Source of the DNA: Candidatus Nitrosocosmicus oleophilus
Lineage (GTDB): Archaea > Thermoproteota > Nitrososphaeria > Nitrososphaerales > Nitrososphaeraceae
Assembly (NCBI RefSeq): GCF_000802205.1
Contig: NZ_CP012850.1
Coordinates: 2,878,587-2,942,586 of the forward strand
DNA length: 64,000 nt
Direction of reading: 5' to 3'
Shown here: positions 1-7,604 of the stretch, one piece after another
Position numbering within the stretch: the first letter of the stretch is position 1
Layout of the letters: every line of letters begins with the position of its first letter
The notes under the pieces: model-generated
What the model saw: the letters and a program-made list of their open reading frames with translations, nothing else
Database searches by the model: none
What the model was told of the DNA's origin: nothing
Translations under genes and position numbers: made by a program

Positions 1-44
1 GCTGCTGCTATTGTTTGTTTGAGTCTCTATAGTAGTGCCATTTA

Positions 45-3000
45 TTATATTCTCGATGGTTTGACTACCGCTTTCGCTTGAGCCTGTTGAACCTGTGCTA
101 CCTGTTGTTCCTGAACCTGTGCTACCTGTTTGACTACCGCTTTCGCTTGAGCCTGTTGAACCTGTGCTACCTGTTGTTCCTGAACCTGTGCTACCTGTTG
201 TTCCTGAACCTGTGCTACCTGTTGTTCCTGAACCTGTGCTACCTGTTGTTCCTGAACCTGTGCTACCTGTTGTTCCTGAACCTGTGCTACCTGTTGTTCC
301 TGAACCTGTGCTACCTGTTGTTCCTGAACCTGTGCTACCTGTTGTTCCTGAACCTGTGCTACCTGTTGTTCCTGAACCAGCGGTGCCTGTTTGACTACCG
401 CTTTCGCTTGAGCCTGTTGAACCTGTGCTACCTGTTGTTCCTGAACCTGTGCTACCTGTTGTTCCTGAACCTGTGCTACCTGTTGTTCCTGAACCTGTGC
501 TACCTGTTGTTCCTGAACCTGTGCTACCTGTTTGACTACCGCTTTCGCTTGAGCCTGTTGAACCTGTGCTACCTGTTGTTCCTGAACCTGTGCTACCTGT
601 TGTTCCTGAACCTGTGCTACCTGTTGTTCCTGAACCTGTGCTACCTGTTGTTCCTGAACCTGTGCTACCTGTTGTTCCTGAACCTGTGCTACTGTTGTTC
701 CTGAACAGCTGTTTTGACTACCGCTTTCGCTTGAGCCTGTTGAACCTGTGCTACCTGTTGTTCCTGAACCTGTGCTACCTGTTGTTCCTGAACCTGTGCT
801 ACCTGTTGTTCCTGAACCTGTGCTACCTGTTGTTCCTGAACCTGTGCTACCTGTTGTTCCTGAACCTGTGCTACCTGTTGTTCCTGAACCAGCGGTGCCT
901 GTTTGACTACCGCTTTCGCTTGAGCCTGTTGAACCTGTGCTACCTGTTGTTCCTGAACCTGTGCTACCTGTTGTTCCTGAACCTGTGCTACCTGTTGTTC
1001 CTGAACCTGTGCTACCTGTTGTTCCTGAACCTGTGCTACCTGTTGTTCCTGAACCTGTGCTACCTGTTTGACTACCGCTTTCGCTTGAGCCTGTTGAACC
1101 TGTGCTACCTGTTGTTCCTGAACCTGTGCTACCTGTTGTTCCTGAACCTGTGCTACCTGTTGTTCCTGAACCTGTGCTACCTGTTGTTCCTGAACCTGTG
1201 CTGTCAGAGGAATCACTACCTGAACCTGTGCTGTCAGAGGAATCACTACCTGAGCCTGTGCTGTCAGAGGAATCACTACCTGAGCCTGTGCTGTCAGAGG
1301 AATCACTACCTGAGCCTGTGCTGTCAGAGGAATCACTACCTGAGCCTGTGCTGTCAGAGGAATCACTACCTGAGCCTGTGCTGTCAGAGGAATCACTACC
1401 TGAGCCTGTGCTGTCAGAGGAATCACTACCTGAGCCTGTGCTGTCAGAGGAATCACTACCTGAGCCTGTGCTGTCAGAGGAATCACTACCTGAGCCTGTG
1501 CTGTCAGAGGAATCACTACCTGAGCCTGTGCTGTCAGAGGAATCACTACCTGAGCCTGTGCTGTCAGAGGAATCACTACCTGAGCCTGTGCTGTCAGAGG
1601 AATCACTACCTGAGCCTGTGCTGTCAGAGGAATCACTACCTGAGCCTGTGCTGTCAGAGGAATCACTACCTGATTCGGTCCCTTGGCCTGCACTAATACT
1701 ACCGCTATTATCTTGGTTTTGTACTGCGAAATTGTTACCTGAACTAAGGTCATCAATTCCACCTCCAAAGCTCTTCTGCTCATCTGAAGAATCATTGTCG
1801 GAACTTACTTGTTCGGGACCGCTAGACTCTTCACTATTTTGAATCGGAGATCCGGATACGGCTTGATCCATTGATTCGACTTCTGACCTATTAGAATTTA
1901 CATTTGGCTGATCACTACCATGGCATAGACCATTTGGTAGTGAAACACTACAATTATTGTCCTTATATTCATTATTGTTTATGTTTGTCGGTAATCCGTT
2001 TGCGTTATTGATATCTATCTCATTGCCCTGTGCTAAATTGTTAAAGGTAGCGTTATTATCTTGACTTTGGGCATCGATGAATATACCGTTTAAGGAGTCC
2101 TTAACAGTATTCAAATAAATATCATTGTTATCAGAGTCGACTAACGCCGTACCTCCTAATTCATTAGATTTGAGTAAGTTCGTATCTATGCTTGAATTTG
2201 ACGATGAATATGCTACAATCCCGATGCTATTGTTAGTCAATCGGTTATCTTCGATAGTAGAATCAGTAGAACTTGTTACAAATACTCCAACGTGATTGTC
2301 CGAAAAGTCTATTTCAGAAATACTATTGTTTTCTCCTCCTGTCGATAAGATTCCTGCTTGAAATTCTGAAATTGTTCCAGGACCTTCGACAGTTACATTC
2401 TCAGTATTGGTAAGCATTACTCCTATTTTTGAACTATTTTGACTTGGACCAGTAACTGAAAAGCCGTTCAAATCGATCGTGATATCGTCGCCGCCGACAA
2501 GTAGTCCATCACTTTTACAATTAAGATTAGATGTCAATACTACACTCTCCTCAATTACTTGTCCACAGGAAATACTAGGAACACTAGATTCAGGTGTTTC
2601 AAAAGGATTATTTGTTATGGGGCCGGCAACTTCGTTACTGTTCTCAGTATTGAAACAGTTATCGTAACTTGCAGTATTTTTAGGTTTGCTAGTATCATCG
2701 CTTATGCTATCAATCTTACTAGAAGTAGTTGGTGCTGGTGGAGGTGTTATTACTTTACCTGTTTTTCCGCTAGGCTTAGAATCAGTATTTGAGGATGCAC
2801 TACCATCGCTTGAAGAACTTGCAACTGCTTCAGAACCGGCCGAGGAACTTGCTGAACCTTTACTATCGCTTGAGGATCCTTTACTATCGCTTGAGGATCC
2901 ACTACCGTCGCTTGAGGATCCACTACCGTCGCTTGAGGATCCACTACCGTCGCTTGAGGATCCACTACCGTCGCTTGAGGATCCACTACCGTCGCTTGAG

Positions 3001-3605
3001 GATCCACTACCATCGCTTGAGGATCCACTACCGTCGCTTGAAGAACTTGCAACTGTTTCAGAACCAGCCGAGGAACTTGCTGAACCTTTACTATCACTTG
3101 AGGATCCACTACCGTCGCTTGAGGATCCACTACCGTCGCTTGAGGATCCACTACCGTCGCTTGAAGAACTTGCAACTGCTTCAGAACCAGCCGAGGAACT
3201 TGCTGAACCTTTACTATCACTTGAAGAACTTGACGACCCTTTACTCCCACCAGAGTTGGTGCTGTCATCGTTTATGCTATCAATCTTACTAGAAGTAGTT
3301 GGTGCTGGTGGAGGTGTTATTACTTTACCTGTTTTTCCACTAGGCTTAGAATCAGTATTTGAGGATGCACTACCGTCGCTTGAAGGATTATTGTCATCAT
3401 CTATCGTTTCAGGTTTGTCTTGACCATTTTGTAAAGTTTCCGAGGTTTCATTTTCGTTACATAAGATATCTCGTAGGGAACCTAGAGAATTGCTATCATA
3501 ATATTGTGCTGCTACACTATTATTTACTGAAATGGTGGATGCATTAAAAGTTAGTAACAATACAAGAAATATGACTGGAATTATGCTATTCTTCTTATTT
3601 ATCAA
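45..3605 (-). CDS. Giant secreted repeat protein: beta-helix plus Ser/Gly/Asp/Thr stalk (adhesin-like), frameshifted and partial
   Basis: The start is a TTG at 3605; the first 33 residues form a signal peptide. Residues about 55-330 are Ser/Gly/Asp repeats (SDGSGSS units and a duplicated Pro-rich block with PPPAPTTSS). Residues about 355-560 look like a right-handed parallel beta-helix of the NosD/PbH1 kind (LTNNSIGIVAYSSSNSSI style turns). Then follow 16 copies of SDSSDSTGSG and many GSGTTGST units. At about 691-692 one base is missing from a 24-bp repeat unit, so the last ~215 residues switch to a Gln/Val-rich frame (VAQVQEQQ) and stop at 45. In the unshifted frame the repeats stay open to base 1 with a sensible non-repeat tail, so the intact gene extends beyond the window. 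Probable role: surface attachment or matrix protein; this is inferred from architecture only. The shift could be genuine, phase-variable, or an assembly error in repeats. Confidence 0.8.
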   Translation of the reverse strand: MINKKNSIIPVIFLVLLLTFNASTISVNNSVAAQYYDSNSLGSLRDILCNENETSETLQNGQDKPETIDDDNNPSSDGSASSNTDSKPSGKTGKVITPPPAPTTSSKIDSINDDSTNSGGSKGSSSSSSDSKGSASSSAGSEAVASSSSDGSGSSSDGSGSSSDGSGSSSDSKGSASSSAGSETVASSSSDGSGSSSDGSGSSSDGSGSSSDGSGSSSDGSGSSSDGSGSSSDGSGSSSDSKGSSSDSKGSASSSAGSEAVASSSSDGSASSNTDSKPSGKTGKVITPPPAPTTSSKIDSISDDTSKPKNTASYDNCFNTENSNEVAGPITNNPFETPESSVPSISCGQVIEESVVLTSNLNCKSDGLLVGGDDITIDLNGFSVTGPSQNSSKIGVMLTNTENVTVEGPGTISEFQAGILSTGGENNSISEIDFSDNHVGVFVTSSTDSTIEDNRLTNNSIGIVAYSSSNSSIDTNLLKSNELGGTALVDSDNNDIYLNTVKDSLNGIFIDAQSQDNNATFNNLAQGNEIDINNANGLPTNINNNEYKDNNCSVSLPNGLCHGSDQPNVNSNRSEVESMDQAVSGSPIQNSEESSGPEQVSSDNDSSDEQKSFGGGIDDLSSGNNFAVQNQDNSGSISAGQGTESGSDSSDSTGSGSDSSDSTGSGSDSSDSTGSGSDSSDSTGSGSDSSDSTGSGSDSSDSTGSGSDSSDSTGSGSDSSDSTGSGSDSSDSTGSGSDSSDSTGSGSDSSDSTGSGSDSSDSTGSGSDSSDSTGSGSDSSDSTGSGSDSSDSTGSGSDSSDSTGSGTTGSTGSGTTGSTGSGTTGSTGSGTTGSTGSTGSSESGSQTGSTGSGTTGSTGSGTTGSTGSGTTGSTGSGTTGSTGSGTTGSTGSTGSSESGSQTGTAGSGTTGSTGSGTTGSTGSGTTGSTGSGTTGSTGSGTTGSTGSGTTGSTGSTGSSESGSQNSCSGTTVAQVQEQQVAQVQEQQVAQVQEQQVAQVQEQQVAQVQEQQVAQVQQAQAKAVVKQVAQVQEQQVAQVQEQQVAQVQEQQVAQVQEQQVAQVQQAQAKAVVKQAPLVQEQQVAQVQEQQVAQVQEQQVAQVQEQQVAQVQEQQVAQVQEQQVAQVQEQQVAQVQEQQVAQVQEQQVAQVQQAQAKAVVKQVAQVQEQQVAQVQQAQAKAVVKPSRI
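60..1199. repeat. 24-bp tandem repeats with interspersed 33-bp-like variants, coding for GSGTTGST
   Basis: The core unit on the + strand is 24 bp (contains cctgttgttcctgaacctgt) and is repeated dozens of times, interrupted several times by a block containing gactaccgctttcgcttgag that codes for STGSSESGSQ. Larger blocks of core units plus interruption are themselves duplicated. One unit at 687-700 lacks a single C, which shifts the minus-strand reading frame. Confidence 0.95.
1201..1680. repeat. 30-bp tandem repeat, 16 copies, coding for SDSSDSTGSG
   Basis: The unit begins ctgtcagaggaatcactacc and recurs every 30 bp for 16 copies with nearly no variation (one A/G difference in the first unit and the last unit ending differently). 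It codes for a Ser-Asp stalk on the minus strand. Such near-perfect homogeneity implies recent expansion or ongoing homogenization. Confidence 0.95.
2697..3384. repeat. 21-bp SDGSGSS repeats flanked by a ~120-bp long direct repeat
   Basis: Between about 2860 and 3160 a 21-bp unit (cttgaggatccactaccgtcg) recurs in two blocks, coding for SDGSGSS. The block is bracketed by two near-identical ~120-bp copies, 2697-2815 and about 3266-3384, that code for the Pro-rich linker. Recombination between the long copies would delete the whole N-terminal stalk in frame. Confidence 0.9.
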
Positions 3606-4120
3606 TATGTCATAAAGTTTCTTTAAAAATATATCGATTTTCAGTATTTACTAATTAAAAAGAATCACATGGTTTTTGATGATAGATTGTTATTTAGGTA
3701 ATCATATTACCAAACATATTGCGTTATTGTTGTACAAACTTTTCTAATAGGATTCTTTAACGGTAAAAGTTTCAATAACTAGGCATATTTTTTGCACGAA
3801 TATTCCGTAATTGACATCTATATTCTACTATCTCTAGATTAGTCCTTGCAGATCTTTATGGTTCGGTTTTCCCGATAGGCCTCCATAGGAATCAATCATT
3901 TGGTACAGTGATTTGACTCTAATGGGCAAAGTTCTATGACAACTAATTAAGTAATGTATTACAATCTACCAGGTAAATATATCAAGAATATATCAATAAC
4001 AAATTCAGGGCATAGATTTACAAGATGTTTCTTTGATTACAAAATTTCTAATATTACATCGATTACGGGTATAATATCAATTCTAAGTAATAGTATTCCA
4101 TCAGCATAATGGAGCGACCA
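3606..4120. other. Intergenic, 515 bp
   Basis: Apart from the candidate TATA box next to the adhesin start, I see no open frame with coding character, no RNA-like fold and no repeats here. Confidence 0.5.
3622..3633 (-). promoter_or_regulatory. Candidate TATA box for the repeat adhesin gene
   Basis: Read on the minus strand this is TATATTTTTAAA, centred about 23 nt before the TTG start at 3605. That spacing fits a leaderless archaeal transcript. It rests on position and composition only, in an AT-rich background. Confidence 0.4.
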
Positions 4121-4552
4121 TCATTGAGTTGGTCTTTTGACTTTGGACAATACCCTAATCTTTACATTGTAAATTGGATCGCCATTTTGTAAATACAAGT
4201 CTGACTTGGTAATGCCAGCTATAGTATTTTTCAACCTTACTCGCGTATTATCATTGAGAAGATATTCATTCCATTTTTCAGATGTTGTAGAGAAGGAAAT
4301 TTCTTTCTTATAAGAAGATTCCATCTCCTCCTTTGTATATAATTTCTTATGCGCAGGCCCAGTTGCTTTATCAGAAAAAATGAAAGATTGAATAGACTGA
4401 AAATTAAATTCATATTCTTTTGATTGATCCATCTTTGATTTTTTCACCCCGGTTAACACTACCCTACTTTTGAGTTTTGTATCATCACTTAACAGATATG
4501 AATCCCAATATTCCTTTATTACCTTAAAATCCAGTGTAACGAAATCACTCAT
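4121..4552 (-). CDS. Small hypothetical protein with an internal duplication
   Basis: This 143-residue protein starts at ATG 4552 and has no signal peptide or membrane segment, so it is probably cytoplasmic. It consists of two related halves: residues 14-40 and 92-118 align without gaps around a core W-x2-YLL-x-D-x-T-(K/R), followed by a conserved G-(V/I)-x-KS. Each half then continues into a predicted beta-rich tail. I do not recognise the family and assign no function. It stands alone on the minus strand between the adhesin and the divergently transcribed potassium channel. Confidence 0.6.
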   Translation of the reverse strand: MSDFVTLDFKVIKEYWDSYLLSDDTKLKSRVVLTGVKKSKMDQSKEYEFNFQSIQSFIFSDKATGPAHKKLYTKEEMESSYKKEISFSTTSEKWNEYLLNDNTRVRLKNTIAGITKSDLYLQNGDPIYNVKIRVLSKVKRPTQ

Positions 4553-4842
4553 TTAGGTTTAATCTTTTTAAAGCATATTTTAATCAATCCGGTCGCCTAT
4601 CCATTTATCCAATGTTGAGATAACAATCAAAGGGAATAGCGATAATGATGTTACTTTGCATATTTTGGGTACCCACGTTAATTGTAAAAATAGTGACGTG
4701 ATGAATTGAAAAGCGTTATCAAAAATTGAAGAATTTATTTATCAATAGACAAATGTCAAAAACATATAAAACTTAGTAGCATAATTCATTCATATCATAG
4801 TATCTAAAAACTGAAATGAATTTGTGTTACATTATCTAAAAG

Positions 4843-5742
4843 ATGAAAAGAAATACTAATTATGAGTTTTTTATTATTTCTTTGACTGGATTATCTGTAT
4901 TCCTGATATTGTTTCAATATTATTATGATCCTTTAGGTCAAGCTTTAACAGCTCTATTTGTATTTGATTTCATTGTATCCGTTATTTTGTCAATTGACTT
5001 TGCCATGAGAGTAAAAAAGTCAAAACAAAGATACAAATATTTTTTATCTCATCTGTATGAAATTCCTGCCCTAATACCGTTGTACGCCCTAACCCTGCTG
5101 CAAGATAGCACTGTATACGGCGCCGGCTTAAAAAGTTTAAGGCTTATTCCGATTTTTAGGTTCTTGCACGTTTTATCCAGATCCTTAATAGTGATGGATG
5201 AAATCAAAAATAGACTACTTTATGTTGTTTTTCTATCTGTAATTACAGTTACTGCGGGTGCATTTACCATGTACGTTGTGGAACATAATGTTCCTGGTTC
5301 AAGGATAGCAAACCTTGGGGATGCTTTTTGGTGGGCAGTGGTTACAGTTACTACGGTTGGATATGGGGACATATACCCAGTTACACTTGAAGGAAGAGTA
5401 ATTGCCTCAATAATAATGGTCGTGGGTATTGCAATTTTAGGTATATTAATTTCAACTATTGGGGCACAATTTTTAGAGTCAAAACTGAAATATCAACGTA
5501 AAAGAGAAGAAAATAATATCAAAGTAATGATTAAGGATAAGATTGATAGGCTTGAAGGCCTGCAAAGTGAGGAGATTGTGACACTTTTAAATCTCATCTC
5601 AAATCTTCATGTTGAACTCAAGAATGGCAATAGCAGCAGTCAATTGCAGGGATCCCCATGTTTAAAATGCAATAATATAAATCCTCAAGCGGCAATCTAC
5701 TGTAATAGGTGCGGAAGTAGAATAACCACTGGCAACCTATAA
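4843..5742 (+). CDS. Voltage-gated-type potassium channel with C-terminal zinc ribbon
   Basis: This is a 299-residue membrane protein of the six-segment K+ channel superfamily. The selectivity filter TVGYGD is at residues 171-176, between a fifth segment (about 126-147) and a sixth (about 186-208). An S4-like helix around 97-118 carries spaced arginines (R100, R106, R113). The cytoplasmic tail (about 212-265) looks helical and could form a coiled coil; it ends in a four-cysteine zinc ribbon (C273, C276, C287, C290). A zinc ribbon in place of the usual RCK/TrkA-N regulatory domain is unusual and suggests a different gating or assembly input. The stop codon lies 11 bp before tRNA-Ala on the same strand. 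Confidence 0.9.
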   Translation: MKRNTNYEFFIISLTGLSVFLILFQYYYDPLGQALTALFVFDFIVSVILSIDFAMRVKKSKQRYKYFLSHLYEIPALIPLYALTLLQDSTVYGAGLKSLRLIPIFRFLHVLSRSLIVMDEIKNRLLYVVFLSVITVTAGAFTMYVVEHNVPGSRIANLGDAFWWAVVTVTTVGYGDIYPVTLEGRVIASIIMVVGIAILGILISTIGAQFLESKLKYQRKREENNIKVMIKDKIDRLEGLQSEEIVTLLNLISNLHVELKNGNSSSQLQGSPCLKCNNINPQAAIYCNRCGSRITTGNL

Positions 5743-5753
5743 AAGGTATTAAA

Positions 5754-5828
5754 GGGCTGGTGGTTCAGCTTGGTACGAACGTTCGATTCGCAATCGAGAG
5801 ATCGCGGGTTCAAATCCCGCCCAGTCCA
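5754..5828 (+). tRNA. tRNA-Ala (anticodon CGC)
   Basis: All arms fold: acceptor GGGCTGG/CCAGTCC with the G3:U70 pair that marks alanine tRNAs, D stem GTTC/GAAC, anticodon stem TTCGA/TCGAG with loop TTCGCAA, 5-nt variable loop, and T stem GCGGG/CCCGC with loop TTCAAAT. The discriminator base is A and no CCA is encoded. There is no intron in the anticodon loop. Confidence 0.97.
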
Positions 5829-5922
5829 CTTTTGTTGTAGTTATGCGCAAGTCTTCAATTTTTATTTTGATTTATTCCAATCTTAGGCATATTTTACTCT
5901 CTTTTATAGAAACTTTGGAACC

Positions 5923-6412
5923 ATGATGCAACAAAGAAGTGGCATAATAATCAATATCAGTTCAATGCCGAGATTAGCAGGAATTCCCTCTCAATCAGTT
6001 TATTCTGCTACAGAATTTGTAGTACAGGGAAGGGTAAAGCCTCATCATACATATTGGAGCCTTTTGGAATCAAAGTGATATTGATTGAACCTGGAGTAAC
6101 AAATACAAAATTCGTACAAGATATAGTCGTTTCTACTAATAAGTATGAAGAAGACAAAAATGGGGATCGAATTAACCAGATTGATGAAAACAATAAGGAT
6201 GTCCAATTATCTTTTTACAATGATACAATGAAAAAATTCTTGGCGTTTTACTTTAAAGCAATGAGTATAGTGTTTCATCCACGGGTGTTGCAGATGAAAT
6301 AATCCATAGCATTGAATTGGTCTATAATGAATTAAATGCTGCTAATTGTCGTGTCCTAAGACTCATAGTTGGAAATGATTCAAAAAATATTCATAGCTTA
6401 AAAAATATCTGA
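5923..6412 (+). pseudogene. Decayed short-chain dehydrogenase/reductase
   Basis: Three reading-frame fragments together match the C-terminal half of a classical SDR. The first (from ATG 5923) has IIINISS followed by YSATEFVVQG, the place of the YxxxK catalytic motif, but with Glu instead of Lys. The second frame supplies EPFGIKVILIEPGVTNT. The third, ending at TGA 6412, starts STGVADEIIHSIE. The N-terminal NAD-binding Rossmann half and the segment joining the first two fragments are missing. The remnant lies directly downstream of tRNA-Ala. No function can remain. Confidence 0.8.
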
Positions 6413-6628
6413 TAAATAGTGAATTTTATACAATGTTAAAAATTGATTAATTAAAATAGATGAAAGCAGTCTTAGATTGGATAATGTATTTCAAAAATTT
6501 CATGATGTAAAATTAATACTTACATATTTTTTAATGGACGTCTTTATGTAGTAGCAGAGGTTTGAATAATTGTAACCTGATCGTAATTGAAAACTTGGTA
6601 TAGGTATTCTCTTTTATACTGGTTTTAG

Positions 6629-7261
6629 TCATTGTGTATTAACAAGAAGAAAATCAATAATTTTGTCTATTTTCTGTATATCTGCACCATAAATTTTTCT
6701 AAGGTATTCAAGGCCAGACAGGTGTTCCTCTTCTGAAAATGCTTGCATCCCATCCTCTGCTATTACTATTTTCAATCCTCTTGTAAAAGCATCGTATGAT
6801 GTATGTTTTGCGCAAATATGTGTATGTATTCCAGTAATAATTATTGTGTCGACGCCTTTTCCATCATACGCACTGGTTAAAGCTCTGTCTAAGTTAGTTC
6901 TATCAAACGCGCTATAGGTTCTTTTCGTGATAACGCTATCATTCTTAAGAGGTTTCAACTCCTCAATAATTTGCTGTCCAACGGTACCTTTCATTGCATG
7001 AGGTCCCCATAAGTCTAATTCATATCTATCAGTGGGAAGATGTTCATCTACACAATAAAAGATAGGAATTTGAGCATTCCTAGCGAAATCCAATAAAGTG
7101 CTGATATTTGGAATAATCTCTAACGCCCGCTCGCATTTTAAGCTACATTTAATAAAATCATTCAACATGTCCAATACTAAAATTGCATATCTTGCCAGGT
7201 TTTTCTCACACCAAGATAATACTTTAGTACTTGATATTTTCCTTTCTAATATTGATAACAT
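6629..7261 (-). CDS. pncA: Isochorismatase-family hydrolase, probable nicotinamidase
   Basis: This 210-residue cytoplasmic enzyme probably hydrolyses nicotinamide to nicotinate and ammonia. The cysteine-hydrolase triad is visible: Asp31 in VLDMLNDF, Lys113 in TKRTYSAF and Cys150 in HTHICAKHT. The residues that bind metal in nicotinamidases are also present (D72-x-H74 and H89 in the W-x-PH segment), which favours nicotinamidase over other isochorismatase-like hydrolases. About 25 residues precede the first strand. It lies 343 bp downstream of, and on the same strand as, nicotinate phosphoribosyltransferase, the next enzyme in NAD salvage. The substrate call rests on motif plus neighbour. Confidence 0.8.
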   Translation of the reverse strand: MLSILERKISSTKVLSWCEKNLARYAILVLDMLNDFIKCSLKCERALEIIPNISTLLDFARNAQIPIFYCVDEHLPTDRYELDLWGPHAMKGTVGQQIIEELKPLKNDSVITKRTYSAFDRTNLDRALTSAYDGKGVDTIIITGIHTHICAKHTSYDAFTRGLKIVIAEDGMQAFSEEEHLSGLEYLRKIYGADIQKIDKIIDFLLVNTQ

Positions 7262-7604
7262 ATGGTATCTTGATGCTTATAATTAGGCTTGATTCCAAAA
7301 GATCTTATGATAACTTACCAATATGATTATTGCATGAATGAATTAGATAAATCTGAGATAGTAACATTCTATAGATTTATCTATTTAAAAAATTAACAGT
7401 AGAGGAAGGTATGATCTTTATTTTAACATCTAGAAGACTTTTTGTTAAACCCTTTTCAGATAGCGGCCCAAACTTTCCCTTATCTGACCAGCAGATGCAA
7501 AATATAGATTAAAGAATTATAAATGAATAAAGAACCAGATGGGAGATACAAAACATAGTTATAATAAGAACAATATGCAATTGTTGATGATTCTTATATT
7601 AACT
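7262..7604. other. Intergenic between the NAD salvage genes, 343 bp
   Basis: I see no coding frame or RNA. The length suggests that the nicotinamidase gene has its own promoter rather than being tightly co-transcribed with the upstream phosphoribosyltransferase gene. Confidence 0.4.

Noticed and set aside
60-1680. CRISPR-like array
   Set aside because: The units abut one another without unique spacers, keep reading frame, and code for Gly/Ser/Thr repeats. No cas gene is present.
78-1842. Long open frames on the + strand over the 24- and 30-bp repeats (Leu/Pro/Val-rich)
   Set aside because: They are mirror frames of the repeat units; the minus strand has the signal peptide, the beta-helix and sensible stalk composition. 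Absence of stops simply follows from stop-free repeats.
2750-3292. Open frames on both strands within the SDGSGSS block
   Set aside because: They are alternative frames of the 21-bp repeats without export signals or domains.
5738-5744. TATAAAA just before tRNA-Ala as its promoter
   Set aside because: It is centred only ~13 bp before the tRNA 5' end and includes the stop codon of the upstream channel gene; archaeal TATA boxes lie ~25 bp before the transcription start.
6054-6302. Separate 82-residue gene
   Set aside because: It is one frame fragment (EPFGIKVILIEPGV) of the decayed short-chain dehydrogenase, not an independent gene.
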